A program made the position numbers and the translations under genes. A stretch of DNA of 44,171 nucleotides from an uncultured Acidobacteriia bacterium (GTDB lineage Bacteria; Acidobacteriota; Terriglobia; Bryobacterales; Bryobacteraceae), in assembly GCA_903825445.1 (NCBI GenBank), contig CAIKAS010000164.1, positions 1 through 44,171 on the forward strand, read 5' to 3'. This document shows positions 1 to 8,310 of this stretch, piece by piece; position 1 is the first letter of the stretch; every line of letters begins with the position of its first letter. The notes below the pieces were generated by a model. That model did no database searches, was not told where the DNA came from, and saw nothing but the letters and a program-made list of their open reading frames with translations.

Positions 1-385
1 CGCGGTTCATGCGGACGGCACCGAAGACATTGGTATCGAAGAGGCGCTGACCTTGCGCGGGTGTCACGGCTTCGGCGAGGTCTACGATGGCGTAGCCTGC
101 GTTGTTCACTACGGCGTCGATGCATCCGTATTTTGCGATCACTTCGTCGATAGCGCGGTTTACTGAGTGCTCGTCGGTGACGTCGAGTTCCAGAGCTTGC
201 AGGGCGAGAGATTCGCGTTGGGCAAGAGTCTCGATTTCTTTGGCGAAGTGGGCGTTGCGGCCGTGGACTTCGCGCATGGTGGCGAATACGCGATAGCCAT
301 GGCGGGCTAATGTTTCGCTGGTGACACGACCGAAGCCGGTGCTGGCGCCTGTTACTATGACTACGCTGTTACCCATATTGGCCAT
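1..385 (-). CDS. SDR family oxidoreductase, 5' part (cut by left edge)
   Basis: This is the N-terminal 128 codons of a short-chain dehydrogenase/reductase; the rest lies outside the window. Translating the minus strand from the ATG at 385 gives a Rossmann start with the TGASTGFG cofactor loop, an LDVTD motif for the adenine-binding Asp, and NNAG followed by a DTNVFG segment, all classical SDR signatures. A second in-frame ATG at 376 is an alternative start. The catalytic Ser and Tyr-x3-Lys would be in the missing part, so the substrate cannot be guessed. The gene diverges from the large fusion gene to its right; about 120 bp separate the two starts and contain a short cgcagag repeat cluster. 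SDR identity is firm; the specific function is unknown. Confidence 0.85.
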   Translation of the reverse strand, partial: MANMGNSVVIVTGASTGFGRVTSETLARHGYRVFATMREVHGRNAHFAKEIETLAQRESLALQALELDVTDEHSVNRAIDEVIAKYGCIDAVVNNAGYAIVDLAEAVTPAQGQRLFDTNVFGAVRMNR

Positions 386-442
386 ATTCTGTCATCTTAT
401 TCCGGCATGGGCGTGCGGTCATCTAACTGCCACAGGGTTTCA

Positions 443-478
443 CGCAGAGTTCGCAGAGACCTCGCAGAGAACGCAGAG
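443..478. repeat. Four copies of the heptamer cgcagag
   Basis: The heptamer cgcagag occurs at 443-449, 452-458, 463-469 and 472-478, separated by two to four bases. It sits between the divergent SDR and the decarboxylase fusion gene. It falls within a possible N-terminal extension of the fusion gene (GTG/ATG at 407), whose translation there is Arg-rich and unlike a decarboxylase. This is one reason to prefer the start at 506. Similar cgcagag-rich intergenic repeats are known from many bacterial genomes, but I cannot count copies outside the window. Confidence 0.6.
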
Positions 479-505
479 AGCACTCTGGGTGAAGATGAAG
501 AGGAT

Positions 506-3448
506 ATGGCGACAGACCCTTCCTCATCTCTCGACCCCGTTGACTGGCCGGTGTTTCGGGAACAGGCGCACAGGATGCTGGATGATGCGCTCGACTACAT
601 CGAAAACATCCGGGAGCGGCCGGTCTGGCAACCGATCCCTGGTGAGGTGCGGGGCCGGTTCCGCGAGCCCGTTCCACACGCTGCCTCCGACCTGGCCGAT
701 GTTCATGCGGGATTTCTGAACGACATTCTGCCTTACGCCACGGGCAATACTCACCCCGGCTTTATGGGTTGGGTGCATGGCGGCGGAACTCCCACGGGGG
801 TGCTGGCGGAAATGCTGGCGGCGAGCCTGAATGCAAATCTGGGCGGCCGGGATCACATTCCGATTGAAGTGGAACGGCAGATCGTCCGCTGGATGCAGAC
901 GATTTTCGGTTTTCCGGAGAGCGCGACGGGTTTGTTTGTCACAGGAGCCTCGATGGCGAATTTCATCGCTGTGCTGATCGCCCGAGATGTGGCGATAGGT
1001 TTTGAAGTTCGCTGCACAGGCGTGGCCGCAAGCGGGGCGAAGATGACCGCCTACGCCTCCGCGGGCGTACACGCATGCGTTGCCAGGGCGATGGATTTTT
1101 GCGGGATCGGCAGTGATGCACTCCGTCTGATTTCGGCCCGCCCGGGCGAAGGGATGGATTTGGCCGAACTCGAAAAGGCGATCGAGGCGGACCGGCGCTC
1201 AGGGTTCACGCCGTTTCTGCTGGTGGGTACCGCGGGAAGCGTGGATACCGGCGCCATCGACAATCTGACAGCGCTGGCGGATATCTCGCGTCTGGAGGGG
1301 CTCTGGTTTCACGTGGACGGAGCCTGCGGGTCGCTGGCAGTGCTGGCGCCGGAACTTGCGCCGCTGGTGCGCGGAATCGAGCGGGCGGATTCACTGGCAT
1401 TCGACTTCCACAAATGGGGCCAAGTGCCCTATGACGCGGGATTCATTCTGGTGCGCGACGGCGTGCTGCACCGCAGAGCTTTCGCCATGTCGGCAGCGTA
1501 TCTGCGGCGCGAGCAAACCGGATTGGCGGGCGGAACGGAGTGGCCGTGCGATTTCGGACCCGATTTGTCGCGTGGCTTCCGCGCGCTGAAGACGTGGTTC
1601 ACGTTGAAAGTTTATGGCACGGACGCGCTGGGAGCGGTGATGGCACGGACGTGTGAGCTGGCGCGCTATCTGGAAGGCCGCATTTGGGAGACACCAGAAC
1701 TGGAATTGCTGGCTCCAGTCCCGCTGAACATTGTTTGTTTCCGCTATCGTCCGACGAATGGCGTGGTCAGAGACGACGCACACCGCGTCAACGCGCGCAT
1801 CGTGGTGAGTCTGCAGGAAGCCGGTGAGGTGGCACCATCGACCACTGTTATTGACGGACGACTGGCGATCCGCGCGGCCATCGTCAATCACAGAACGAGC
1901 CGGACGGAGATTGATACGCTGATTGAGAAAGTTGTGGCGGCGGGCCGCGCCATCGAACGCAATGCCATGGAGAGCCATCAGACACAGCCGGCAGAGCAAG
2001 AGGCGTGGAAGCCGCGAAACCTGAAGGACTCTCGACTGCTGGAACTGGAGGTGGAGATTGCGGCGAATCCGCCGGCGATTCCACTGCGATTCGAACGTGC
2101 CTGTTTGCTGGCGGAAACGGGCCGTACGACCGAGGCCAGGGACGCTTATATCGACGTGCTGTCACGAGAGCCGTCGCATCGTGGGGCATTGAATAATCTG
2201 GGCAGACTGCTGCGTCAAACGGGATACCGGACCGCGGCGCGTACTGCTTTCGCTCAAGCCGTTGCGCAGTATCCGGACGACCCCACGGGGCATGTGAATC
2301 TGGCGGAGACGTTACGCGAGGGCAACGATCCGGCTGGCGCACGCGAACAATACGAGGCAGCTCTGCGATTACAGCCGGACCTTGCGGAAGCACACCAGGG
2401 GCTGTCCTGTATTCTGCTGGATGCTGGCGACACGGAGGGCGCGGCCCGCCATCGCAAGCTGGGGTTTGGGAGCAGACCGGCAGTGGTGCTGCCCTATCGC
2501 GGTGAGAAGCTGCCGATTTCACTAGTGGTGCTGTCCGGCACGGCCGGGGGGAACGTCCCGATACTCCATTTTCTTGACGATCAGGTTTTCCAGACCACCA
2601 TTGTCTTTGTGGAGTTTTTCGACGCTGCGCAACTGCCGCCGCATCGGATGGTCTTCAATGCGGTTGGTGATCCCGATATGGAGGCGCCGGCGCTTATGGC
2701 GGCAGAGCGTTTGCTTGCGCTGACGACTGCGCCGATTATCAACCCGCCTGCCGCTGTAGGCGCGACGGGGCGCACCGACAATGCGCGCCGGCTCTCCGGC
2801 ATTTCCGGAGTGGTGACTTCGCGGGCCGTTACTCTGCCGCGCGCGATGCTGGAGGCGGCTGATGCGGCTACGACGCTGGCTCGCCACGGTTTTGAGTTCC
2901 CGTTGCTGATCCGGACGCCGGGCTTCCACATGGGGCGACACTTCCTGAAGGTCGAAACGCTGGCGGAGTTGCCCGGTGCACTGACAGAACTGCCGGGCGA
3001 GGAACTGACTGTTATGCGCTACCTGGACTCCCGCGGGGCGGACGGCAAGGTGCGCAAGTATCGGGCCATGATGATCGACGGCGCGTTGTATCCGCTGCAC
3101 GCCGCTATCTCAAGCAACTGGAAGATTCACTACTTTTCGGCGGACATGTCGGATGATCCGGAACACCGCGCGGAAGATGCGGAGTTTTTGGAGAACATGG
3201 CCGGAGTGCTGGGACCGCGGGCGATGGCGGCGCTGAGTGAGATTCAAGCGCGGCTCGGGCTGGACTATGCGGGCATCGATTTCGGGTTGAGCGCGGCGGG
3301 AGAGATTCTGCTGTACGAGGCGAATGCCACGATGGTGGTGCCGCCGCCGGCGCCGGATGAGAAGTGGGCATATCGACGGCCCGCTTTCGAACGAATCAGC
3401 GCGGCCGTTCGAAAAATGCTGATGGACAGGTGCGGTGCGCGATCTTAG
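506..3448 (+). CDS. Fusion protein: PLP-dependent decarboxylase, TPR repeats, ATP-grasp-like domain
   Basis: This is a three-part protein of about 980 residues. Residues 1-480 are a group II (aromatic-L-amino-acid type) PLP decarboxylase, with FHVDGACG and then DFHKWGQVPYD, in which Lys303 should bind the cofactor. Residues about 505-660 hold TPR-like helical pairs. Residues about 665-980 look like an ATP-grasp ligase: a basic strand RTPGFHMGRHF, KYRAMMIDG, then AGIDFG and a LLYEANA motif typical of the metal-binding end of RimK/glutathione-synthetase-like enzymes. The open frame starts at 407, but the ATG at 506, with GAAGAGG upstream, avoids an Arg-rich repeat-derived leader. A plausible reading is that an amine made by decarboxylation, or a related acid, is ligated by the ATP-grasp part, but no substrate can be read from the sequence. 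It is cytoplasmic, with no signal peptide. The two catalytic domain calls are strong; their cooperation is inference. Confidence 0.85.
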   Translation: MATDPSSSLDPVDWPVFREQAHRMLDDALDYIENIRERPVWQPIPGEVRGRFREPVPHAASDLADVHAGFLNDILPYATGNTHPGFMGWVHGGGTPTGVLAEMLAASLNANLGGRDHIPIEVERQIVRWMQTIFGFPESATGLFVTGASMANFIAVLIARDVAIGFEVRCTGVAASGAKMTAYASAGVHACVARAMDFCGIGSDALRLISARPGEGMDLAELEKAIEADRRSGFTPFLLVGTAGSVDTGAIDNLTALADISRLEGLWFHVDGACGSLAVLAPELAPLVRGIERADSLAFDFHKWGQVPYDAGFILVRDGVLHRRAFAMSAAYLRREQTGLAGGTEWPCDFGPDLSRGFRALKTWFTLKVYGTDALGAVMARTCELARYLEGRIWETPELELLAPVPLNIVCFRYRPTNGVVRDDAHRVNARIVVSLQEAGEVAPSTTVIDGRLAIRAAIVNHRTSRTEIDTLIEKVVAAGRAIERNAMESHQTQPAEQEAWKPRNLKDSRLLELEVEIAANPPAIPLRFERACLLAETGRTTEARDAYIDVLSREPSHRGALNNLGRLLRQTGYRTAARTAFAQAVAQYPDDPTGHVNLAETLREGNDPAGAREQYEAALRLQPDLAEAHQGLSCILLDAGDTEGAARHRKLGFGSRPAVVLPYRGEKLPISLVVLSGTAGGNVPILHFLDDQVFQTTIVFVEFFDAAQLPPHRMVFNAVGDPDMEAPALMAAERLLALTTAPIINPPAAVGATGRTDNARRLSGISGVVTSRAVTLPRAMLEAADAATTLARHGFEFPLLIRTPGFHMGRHFLKVETLAELPGALTELPGEELTVMRYLDSRGADGKVRKYRAMMIDGALYPLHAAISSNWKIHYFSADMSDDPEHRAEDAEFLENMAGVLGPRAMAALSEIQARLGLDYAGIDFGLSAAGEILLYEANATMVVPPPAPDEKWAYRRPAFERISAAVRKMLMDRCGARS

Positions 3449-3508
3449 CGAGGGGATTAGCGGGGCATGCACGGAACAAAACGCCGTGATTACCCGCAGT
3501 GAACCGAT

Positions 3509-4846
3509 ATGTCCGAAACCAGTGTATTGATCGTGGGAGCGGGGCCGACGGGCCTGACTCTAGCGATCGATGTTGCGCGCCGGGGCATCTCATTTCGTTT
3601 GATCGACGCCGCCGCATCACCGCTCGAGGGGTCGCGCGGCAAAGGTCTCCAGCCACGCACGCTCGAAGTGTTCGACGATCTGGGGATAATCGACGAGATT
3701 CTCGCGGCTGGGGCGCTTTATCCAAAATTCCGGACTCACATTGGGCCTTTCTCGATACGAGGAGGTTCGATCGGTTCGTCTAAGCCGGCGACCGAGCGCG
3801 TGCCCTATCCAAACCTCTGGATGGTTCCTCAATTCCGCACGGAAGCGATCATGCGCAAGCGTCTGCAGGAGCTCGGTGGCGACGTTGAGGTTGGCAAGGC
3901 GCTCACGACGTTCACGCAGAGCGAACACGGCGTCGACGCCACTCTCGCAAACGGCGAAACCGTTCGAGCTGCCTATCTGGTCGGATGCGACGGCGGCCAC
4001 AGCACGGTGCGCAAAACACTCGACCTGCGGATGGCAGGCGAGGCGCTCGACGAAAAACCAAACCCGTGGCTGGTTGCCGATATCGAGGTGGAAGGGCTTG
4101 ATCGCTGCGACTGGCATTTCTGGCCGTTCGCCAAAGGCGGTTTCATCTCGCTGTGCCCGCTGCCAAACACGCAGTTGTTCCAGCTCAGTACGAAGGCGAA
4201 GACCATGGCTATGGGCATTGAGGGCGCGGTACGGAGGGGCACCGGCCATCGGGTCCCGCGCATGGCGTGGAGTTCAATCTATCAACCGGCGGTGCGCATG
4301 GTGGACCGTTTCCGTGTCGGTCGCGTATTCCTGGCGGGAGATGCGGCCCACGTGCATCCGCCTTCAGGAGGCCAGGGACTCAACACCGGCATTCAGGACG
4401 CTTACAACCTGGGCTGGAAACTTGCACACGTTACGCGCGGCGGACCCGACTCGGTGCTCGATACCTACGAAGCTGAACGCCTTCCAATCGCCGCAGCGGT
4501 GCTCGGTCTGAGCAAGAACCTATACCGGGCGCGATCGATAAAACGAGGCGATGCGACAGACCAACTCGCCTTGCATTATCGAACCAGTCCCTTATCCACA
4601 GGGTCAACGATCGGAGAGCTGCATCCCGGTGATCGCATGCCCGATTTCAGGTTTGAGGATGGTACCAGGCTCTTCCAGCATTTGCGCGGTCCGCACGCAA
4701 CGGAGATCATAACGCCGGACGGGACGCGAATTCTGATTCGCCCAGACGGCTACGTTGCGCATATTGGCACGACGCATTTCCCAGAGTACGCAGGCCAGCC
4801 AACCCGGCAGGTCCGCGGAGCGATCATTCCACTCAGACGGCAGTAG
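3509..4846 (+). CDS. FAD-dependent monooxygenase (PheA/TfdB type)
   Basis: This 445-residue flavoprotein hydroxylase has the N-terminal dinucleotide-binding motif VGAGPTGL (residues 9-16) and the second FAD motif GRVFLAGDAAHVHPPSGGQG near residues 270-290, followed by GLNTGIQDA-type sequence. A C-terminal thioredoxin-like tail, as in phenol hydroxylase relatives, spans about residues 370-435 and ends with RPDGYVAHIG. Family members use NAD(P)H and O2 to hydroxylate aromatic or polyketide substrates. The length is slightly short for the family (about 500-550). It starts 60 bp after the fusion gene on the same strand, so co-transcription is possible. Its 3' end overlaps the convergent Cas6-like gene by 14 bp. 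The substrate is unknown. Confidence 0.88.
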   Translation: MSETSVLIVGAGPTGLTLAIDVARRGISFRLIDAAASPLEGSRGKGLQPRTLEVFDDLGIIDEILAAGALYPKFRTHIGPFSIRGGSIGSSKPATERVPYPNLWMVPQFRTEAIMRKRLQELGGDVEVGKALTTFTQSEHGVDATLANGETVRAAYLVGCDGGHSTVRKTLDLRMAGEALDEKPNPWLVADIEVEGLDRCDWHFWPFAKGGFISLCPLPNTQLFQLSTKAKTMAMGIEGAVRRGTGHRVPRMAWSSIYQPAVRMVDRFRVGRVFLAGDAAHVHPPSGGQGLNTGIQDAYNLGWKLAHVTRGGPDSVLDTYEAERLPIAAAVLGLSKNLYRARSIKRGDATDQLALHYRTSPLSTGSTIGELHPGDRMPDFRFEDGTRLFQHLRGPHATEIITPDGTRILIRPDGYVAHIGTTHFPEYAGQPTRQVRGAIIPLRRQ

Positions 4847-5825
4847 CGAGTCTTTCCGCCTCATCATGGAGAATGCGGACCGAGAGTTCGCCTTTGCCCC
4901 AGACAGACTGGCGGCCAACGCCAGTCCAGCGGGCGGCTTCGAGATAAGGCAGGAATTCGGCGAGATCGCCTTCGTATTCGGCTGTGCCAACGAAACCTCC
5001 GATAGAGTGCGTCTGACGGGTGCGACTGCTGCGGCGTGTGGCTTCGATTCTTCGCACATTGCAGCTTGTCATCCTAATCGCCGCAGCGCGGAGACCGGCG
5101 GCGTGGAAGTCGATTTCGAGGGGACCATCGCCGTACAACATTCGGAGAGTGCTGATGCGGTCGCGGACACGCGCGAAGAGGATGGGGAATTCGGGGCGAT
5201 CGACAAGATGGTGGTCGTGCTTTAGTTCGGTGGGGGAGAGGAATTCCACGCGGATCTTTTTGGGCGCGGCCGGGGACGGAGCGAGATCGAACGAGATGGG
5301 GTCGATATCGGTATTGAGCTCTCCTATATTCTGCGTGGCGGCATCGTAGAGAGTTTGTTCGGGCTGCCCGGCGACTGCGATGCGGGTGACGCGCTGAAGG
5401 TCGGCTTTACCGCGCCGCGGACCGAGACCTTCATCGGCAAGCGCGGCGAAGGTACGGACGAAGGCAGCGCGGACGGCGGGCTCGGGCGTGAAGAGGTTGA
5501 GATCGAAATGAAAGCGCTGGCCCGGATGGATGGTGCGGCCATCGAGATGGCGGGCGCGGAAGACGAAGGGACGAGGGGGATCGGCGAGACCGCTGGGGCC
5601 GGCGGCAGTAGCAATGGGCGCGAAGACAGTGGCGTAAGGGCAGGAATGGCGGCGTTCGCAGGTGGGTTCGGCAGCGATGCTGGTGGCGCATTCGGGCGTG
5701 CAGACGATTTGGCGGAAGATGGTTCCGAAGGCTCCGCGCAGGATGTTGGTGGCTTTGACTCGCGGGAAGTAGAGCGATTCGCGCGCTGTGAATTCGAACC
5801 GCAGCGGGTAGAGAGTGAATCGCAT
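4833..5825 (-). CDS. cas6: Cas6-like RAMP endoribonuclease (orphan)
   Basis: The protein (330 residues from the ATG at 5825; a TTG at 5840 would add five) looks like a pre-crRNA-processing Cas6. The N-terminal half shows the RAMP-like start FTLYPLRFEFTA, the CPYATVFAP segment and a PRPFVFRA motif common in this Cas6 group. The C-terminal half carries GGFVGTAEYEGDLAEFLPYL and then GVGRQSVWGKGELSV, the Gly-rich loop of the Cas6 C-terminal domain. Such enzymes cut CRISPR repeat RNA. No other cas gene or CRISPR array is visible nearby. The upstream TIGR03435 gene on the same strand ends at 5837; with the TTG start the two would overlap by 4 bases. The 3' end overlaps the convergent monooxygenase by 14 bp. 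The family call is good, but activity without a local array is uncertain. Confidence 0.8.
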   Translation of the reverse strand: MRFTLYPLRFEFTARESLYFPRVKATNILRGAFGTIFRQIVCTPECATSIAAEPTCERRHSCPYATVFAPIATAAGPSGLADPPRPFVFRARHLDGRTIHPGQRFHFDLNLFTPEPAVRAAFVRTFAALADEGLGPRRGKADLQRVTRIAVAGQPEQTLYDAATQNIGELNTDIDPISFDLAPSPAAPKKIRVEFLSPTELKHDHHLVDRPEFPILFARVRDRISTLRMLYGDGPLEIDFHAAGLRAAAIRMTSCNVRRIEATRRSSRTRQTHSIGGFVGTAEYEGDLAEFLPYLEAARWTGVGRQSVWGKGELSVRILHDEAERLATAV

Positions 5826-5836
5826 GCTCCGGTGCG

Positions 5837-6661
5837 TCAATTTTCCGATGGCCTTTCGGCATGGTCGATCACCAGAATTGGCACGGGGCCTTTTGTGGCT
5901 TCCAGTTTCAGGCCAAGCTGCTCCTGAATGGCGGTGAAGAGGGACGGAGGGTTCGCGGAGTTGGAGACGGGCGATGGTGCATCGTCCTCAGTCCAATTCA
6001 GGTTCACTTCATATCGTCCGCGCAGTCCGGTCTGATCGATGACCGGGCGCCCCAACCGCCAGGACAGTTCGAAGGCCAGGATGGCGAGGGCATCATCGGC
6101 TCCTGAGATGCTGATCCGACCGCGCCCTCCCGTTAATCCCCCGTTTGCGTGGGTCTTGATGAGCCTGGGGCCACCCTTCGCTATGACGATTGCGTAGATT
6201 GACATCTCTCGTGTCTCGGCATGTGCCGCGAGCTTGAAGCGGTCGGCGAGGAGCGCCCGCAGCATTTGCCGCTTCACTGCCTTCCCCTGGTCGATGGAGA
6301 GGGCCGCCAACTGCTGGTTAAACGCCGCGTCAGACTTCGCTTCGAGGTCGAATTTTTCCGAAGCGGCCCACGCCGGACCGCCTGCCATCTGCGTGTCAGG
6401 AATTTGAAAGGCAACTTCGAGGAGGTCTCTCACGGTGACGTTGACTGCTTTAAATTCGGAGTTGCGCGGCGAGTTGGAGATGTGGGTGGGCGCGTTGTCA
6501 GCGTAGGTCATTGGACGAACGGCGGCGACGTCAAAGGTCGGCATTGACGGAACCGCGGCAGATTGCCCAAAGGCAATGGTAGTGGGGGCGGCGAAGGTGC
6601 CAACAATGAGGATGGCCGAAAGAGTTTGGCGCACAAGGATCCTGAGAGTCACGGCGTGCAT
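5837..6661 (-). CDS. TIGR03435-type secreted protein
   Basis: This 274-residue protein belongs to the Solibacter-expanded TIGR03435 family, whose function is unknown. Recognisable blocks are FDVAAVRP near the mature N-terminus, a central VTVRDLLEVAFQIPDTQMAG, then LRALLADRFKLAAHAETREM and YAIVIAKGGPRL, and a C-terminal VIDQTGLRGRYEVNL followed by IQEQLGLKLEATKGPVPILV. An N-terminal signal peptide follows the ATG at 6661 (hydrophobic ILVRQTLSAILIVGTFAA, then FGQ). The frame is open up to 6778, but that extension overlaps the divergent DinB gene and precedes the signal peptide, so 6661 is preferred. It lies directly upstream of the Cas6-like gene on the same strand. Confidence 0.88.
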   Translation of the reverse strand: MHAVTLRILVRQTLSAILIVGTFAAPTTIAFGQSAAVPSMPTFDVAAVRPMTYADNAPTHISNSPRNSEFKAVNVTVRDLLEVAFQIPDTQMAGGPAWAASEKFDLEAKSDAAFNQQLAALSIDQGKAVKRQMLRALLADRFKLAAHAETREMSIYAIVIAKGGPRLIKTHANGGLTGGRGRISISGADDALAILAFELSWRLGRPVIDQTGLRGRYEVNLNWTEDDAPSPVSNSANPPSLFTAIQEQLGLKLEATKGPVPILVIDHAERPSEN

Positions 6662-6732
6662 TGATTTAAAGTCTAGCGCCGGCGCGGCCACGTTCTGATC
6701 TTCATTTAAAATGACAGTAAAGGAGACACGCG

Positions 6733-7233
6733 ATGGACTTTTGGAGAGCTGCGATCCGGCAGCAGTTCCATGCAGCAATCGACATGCTTGCGAACGCTAT
6801 CAAAGCATGCCCGGATTCAGTCTGGTCGAGCGAAGGGCGAGGAGCATTTTGGTATCTGGCGTTTCATGTACTCTTCTTCCTTGACCTCTATCTAGGTTCG
6901 GTCGGCGAGGAGGACTTCCGTCCGCCACCACCGTTCGGTGTCACCGAACTTGAAGACGATGTCTTACCGGAGCGAGTCTACCGAAAAGATGAACTGCTTG
7001 ACTACCTGGAACACTGCCGCAAGAGACTGGATGCAGTGATGGAAGGGATGACGGAAGCGTGGGCCACGGAATCTTGTCCGTTTCCGTATCGTGCGATGAG
7101 CAATGGTGAACTGCTCCTCTACAATATGCGGCACGTGCAGCACCATGCGGCCCAACTGAATTTACTGCTGCGCCAGACGACGAATTCAGCGCCGCGCTGG
7201 GTGTCAAAAGGCGGCAGGAAGCCCGGACCGTAG
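6733..7233 (+). CDS. DinB-like protein
   Basis: This is a 166-residue cytoplasmic protein of the DinB/YfiT four-helix bundle superfamily. The N-terminal helix begins IRQQFHAAIDMLANAI, and the metal-site histidines are likely in the segments WYLAFHVLFFLDLYL and NMRHVQHHAAQLNLLL, matching the three-His arrangement of the fold. Members are thiol-dependent metal enzymes or damage-induced proteins; the substrate here is unknown. The start at 6733 has a good GGAGA site 8-9 bases upstream. The stop lies 2 bases from the stop of the convergent FKBP gene. The gene is divergent from the TIGR03435 gene, with a 71-bp spacer that must hold both promoters. Confidence 0.82.
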   Translation: MDFWRAAIRQQFHAAIDMLANAIKACPDSVWSSEGRGAFWYLAFHVLFFLDLYLGSVGEEDFRPPPPFGVTELEDDVLPERVYRKDELLDYLEHCRKRLDAVMEGMTEAWATESCPFPYRAMSNGELLLYNMRHVQHHAAQLNLLLRQTTNSAPRWVSKGGRKPGP

Positions 7234-7235
7234 CG

Positions 7236-8099
7236 TTATTTCCCTGAGATCTCAAGCAGTTCGATTTCGAAAACCAAGGCGGCACCACCAGGAATGGAAG
7301 GGCGACCCTGATCACCGTAAGCCAGATCGGAAGGGCAGATGAGTCGCGACTTGCCGCCCACCTTCATCAGTTGCACGCCTTCGGTCCAGCCCTTAATGAC
7401 GCCGTTGAGAGGGAATTGCGCCGGCTCGTTGCGCTTGTAAGAACTATCGAATTCGGTGCCGTCGATCAATGTGCCGCGATAGTGGACCTTCACCGTATCG
7501 GAAGCTGAGGGGGAGGCGCCGGTGCCGGGGGTTAACTCCTTATATACGAGACCGGAGGGCGTCCTGATAGCGCCCGGTTCCTTCGCCGCAGCATCGAGAT
7601 ACGCCGCCGAGTTTTCTTTCTCACGCTTCACTAAAAGTACAGCGCGGGTGTCGGCGAGGCCCTGGATTTTGGGGCCCCAGGTGTCGAGTTCAACGGCTGG
7701 TTTGCCTGCGTCGGCATCGGTGAGAGCGCGCTTGACGAGGTCAAGCTCCGCAGCCGAGAGAACAAACGGCTTGAGAGAGCGTGACACGCTGAGGCCAAGG
7801 GCGTAGATTGTTTTTTCTTCGTCGGTCATTTCTTTTGGGGGAGTTGGGGGCGCGGATTTTGTTGCGGTTTTAGGCACGACTCTGGCAACCGGTCTTGCGC
7901 CACTGGCTCCCGCGGGCCGGGGAGCAAGCGTTGCGGCGGTGGACTTGCGCGCGATCGCTGCTGTAGTTCCAGAGGCCGCCGTAGCTTTGGCGGCGGTCGA
8001 CTTAGCGGCAGTCGACTTTGATGCAGGTGGCTGCGCGAAGGCAGACGTAATCAAAATGCCGGGGAGAACGGCTGGCAGGACGATGTAAAAAAACCGCAC
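7236..8099 (-). CDS. Secreted FKBP-type peptidyl-prolyl cis-trans isomerase
   Basis: This 287-residue protein begins with a clear signal peptide (IVLPAVLPGILITSAFAQ). Next comes a low-complexity Ala/Thr/Lys/Pro linker with repeated KSTAAK units (residues about 25-90), then an FKBP-N-like helical region (about 93-175) and a C-terminal FKBP domain (about 190-285) with VKVHYRGTLIDGTEFDSSY, GVIKGWTEGVQLMKVGGKSR and PGGAALVFEIELLEI. It should act as a periplasmic or outer-membrane-associated folding catalyst related to FkpA/Mip. The low-complexity linker is longer than usual and probably acts as a flexible tether. The 3' end almost touches the DinB gene. Confidence 0.93.
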   Translation of the reverse strand: MRFFYIVLPAVLPGILITSAFAQPPASKSTAAKSTAAKATAASGTTAAIARKSTAATLAPRPAGASGARPVARVVPKTATKSAPPTPPKEMTDEEKTIYALGLSVSRSLKPFVLSAAELDLVKRALTDADAGKPAVELDTWGPKIQGLADTRAVLLVKREKENSAAYLDAAAKEPGAIRTPSGLVYKELTPGTGASPSASDTVKVHYRGTLIDGTEFDSSYKRNEPAQFPLNGVIKGWTEGVQLMKVGGKSRLICPSDLAYGDQGRPSIPGGAALVFEIELLEISGK

Positions 8100-8310
8100 G
8101 GTCTTAGCCTAGCATTGGGCCGCACAAACAGCAGTGGTCGTTTGGTCTGAGAATCGATGAAAGGCGATTGTTATCTTAATATGAATCCAAAAGAAAGCGC
8201 TTTTGCGACTCCTTCTTTACGGTTACTTGAAATTCTTCCGGAAATCGCAGCAGACGATGAGCAGCCTGAGAGGCGAGAGCGGCCATGAGAAACGGCTCTC
8301 CAAGACACAA

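Noticed and set aside
407-505. Extension of the decarboxylase fusion to the start at 407
   Set aside because: The added 33 residues are Arg-rich, derived from the cgcagag repeats, and unlike the family; the ATG at 506 has a better ribosome site.
5355-5927. 190-codon plus-strand frame opposite the Cas6-like gene
   Set aside because: Gly/Asp/Glu-rich product without motif, antisense to a recognised gene; a shadow frame typical of high-GC DNA.
4833-6661. Complete CRISPR-Cas locus
   Set aside because: No repeat-spacer array and no other cas gene seen in the window.
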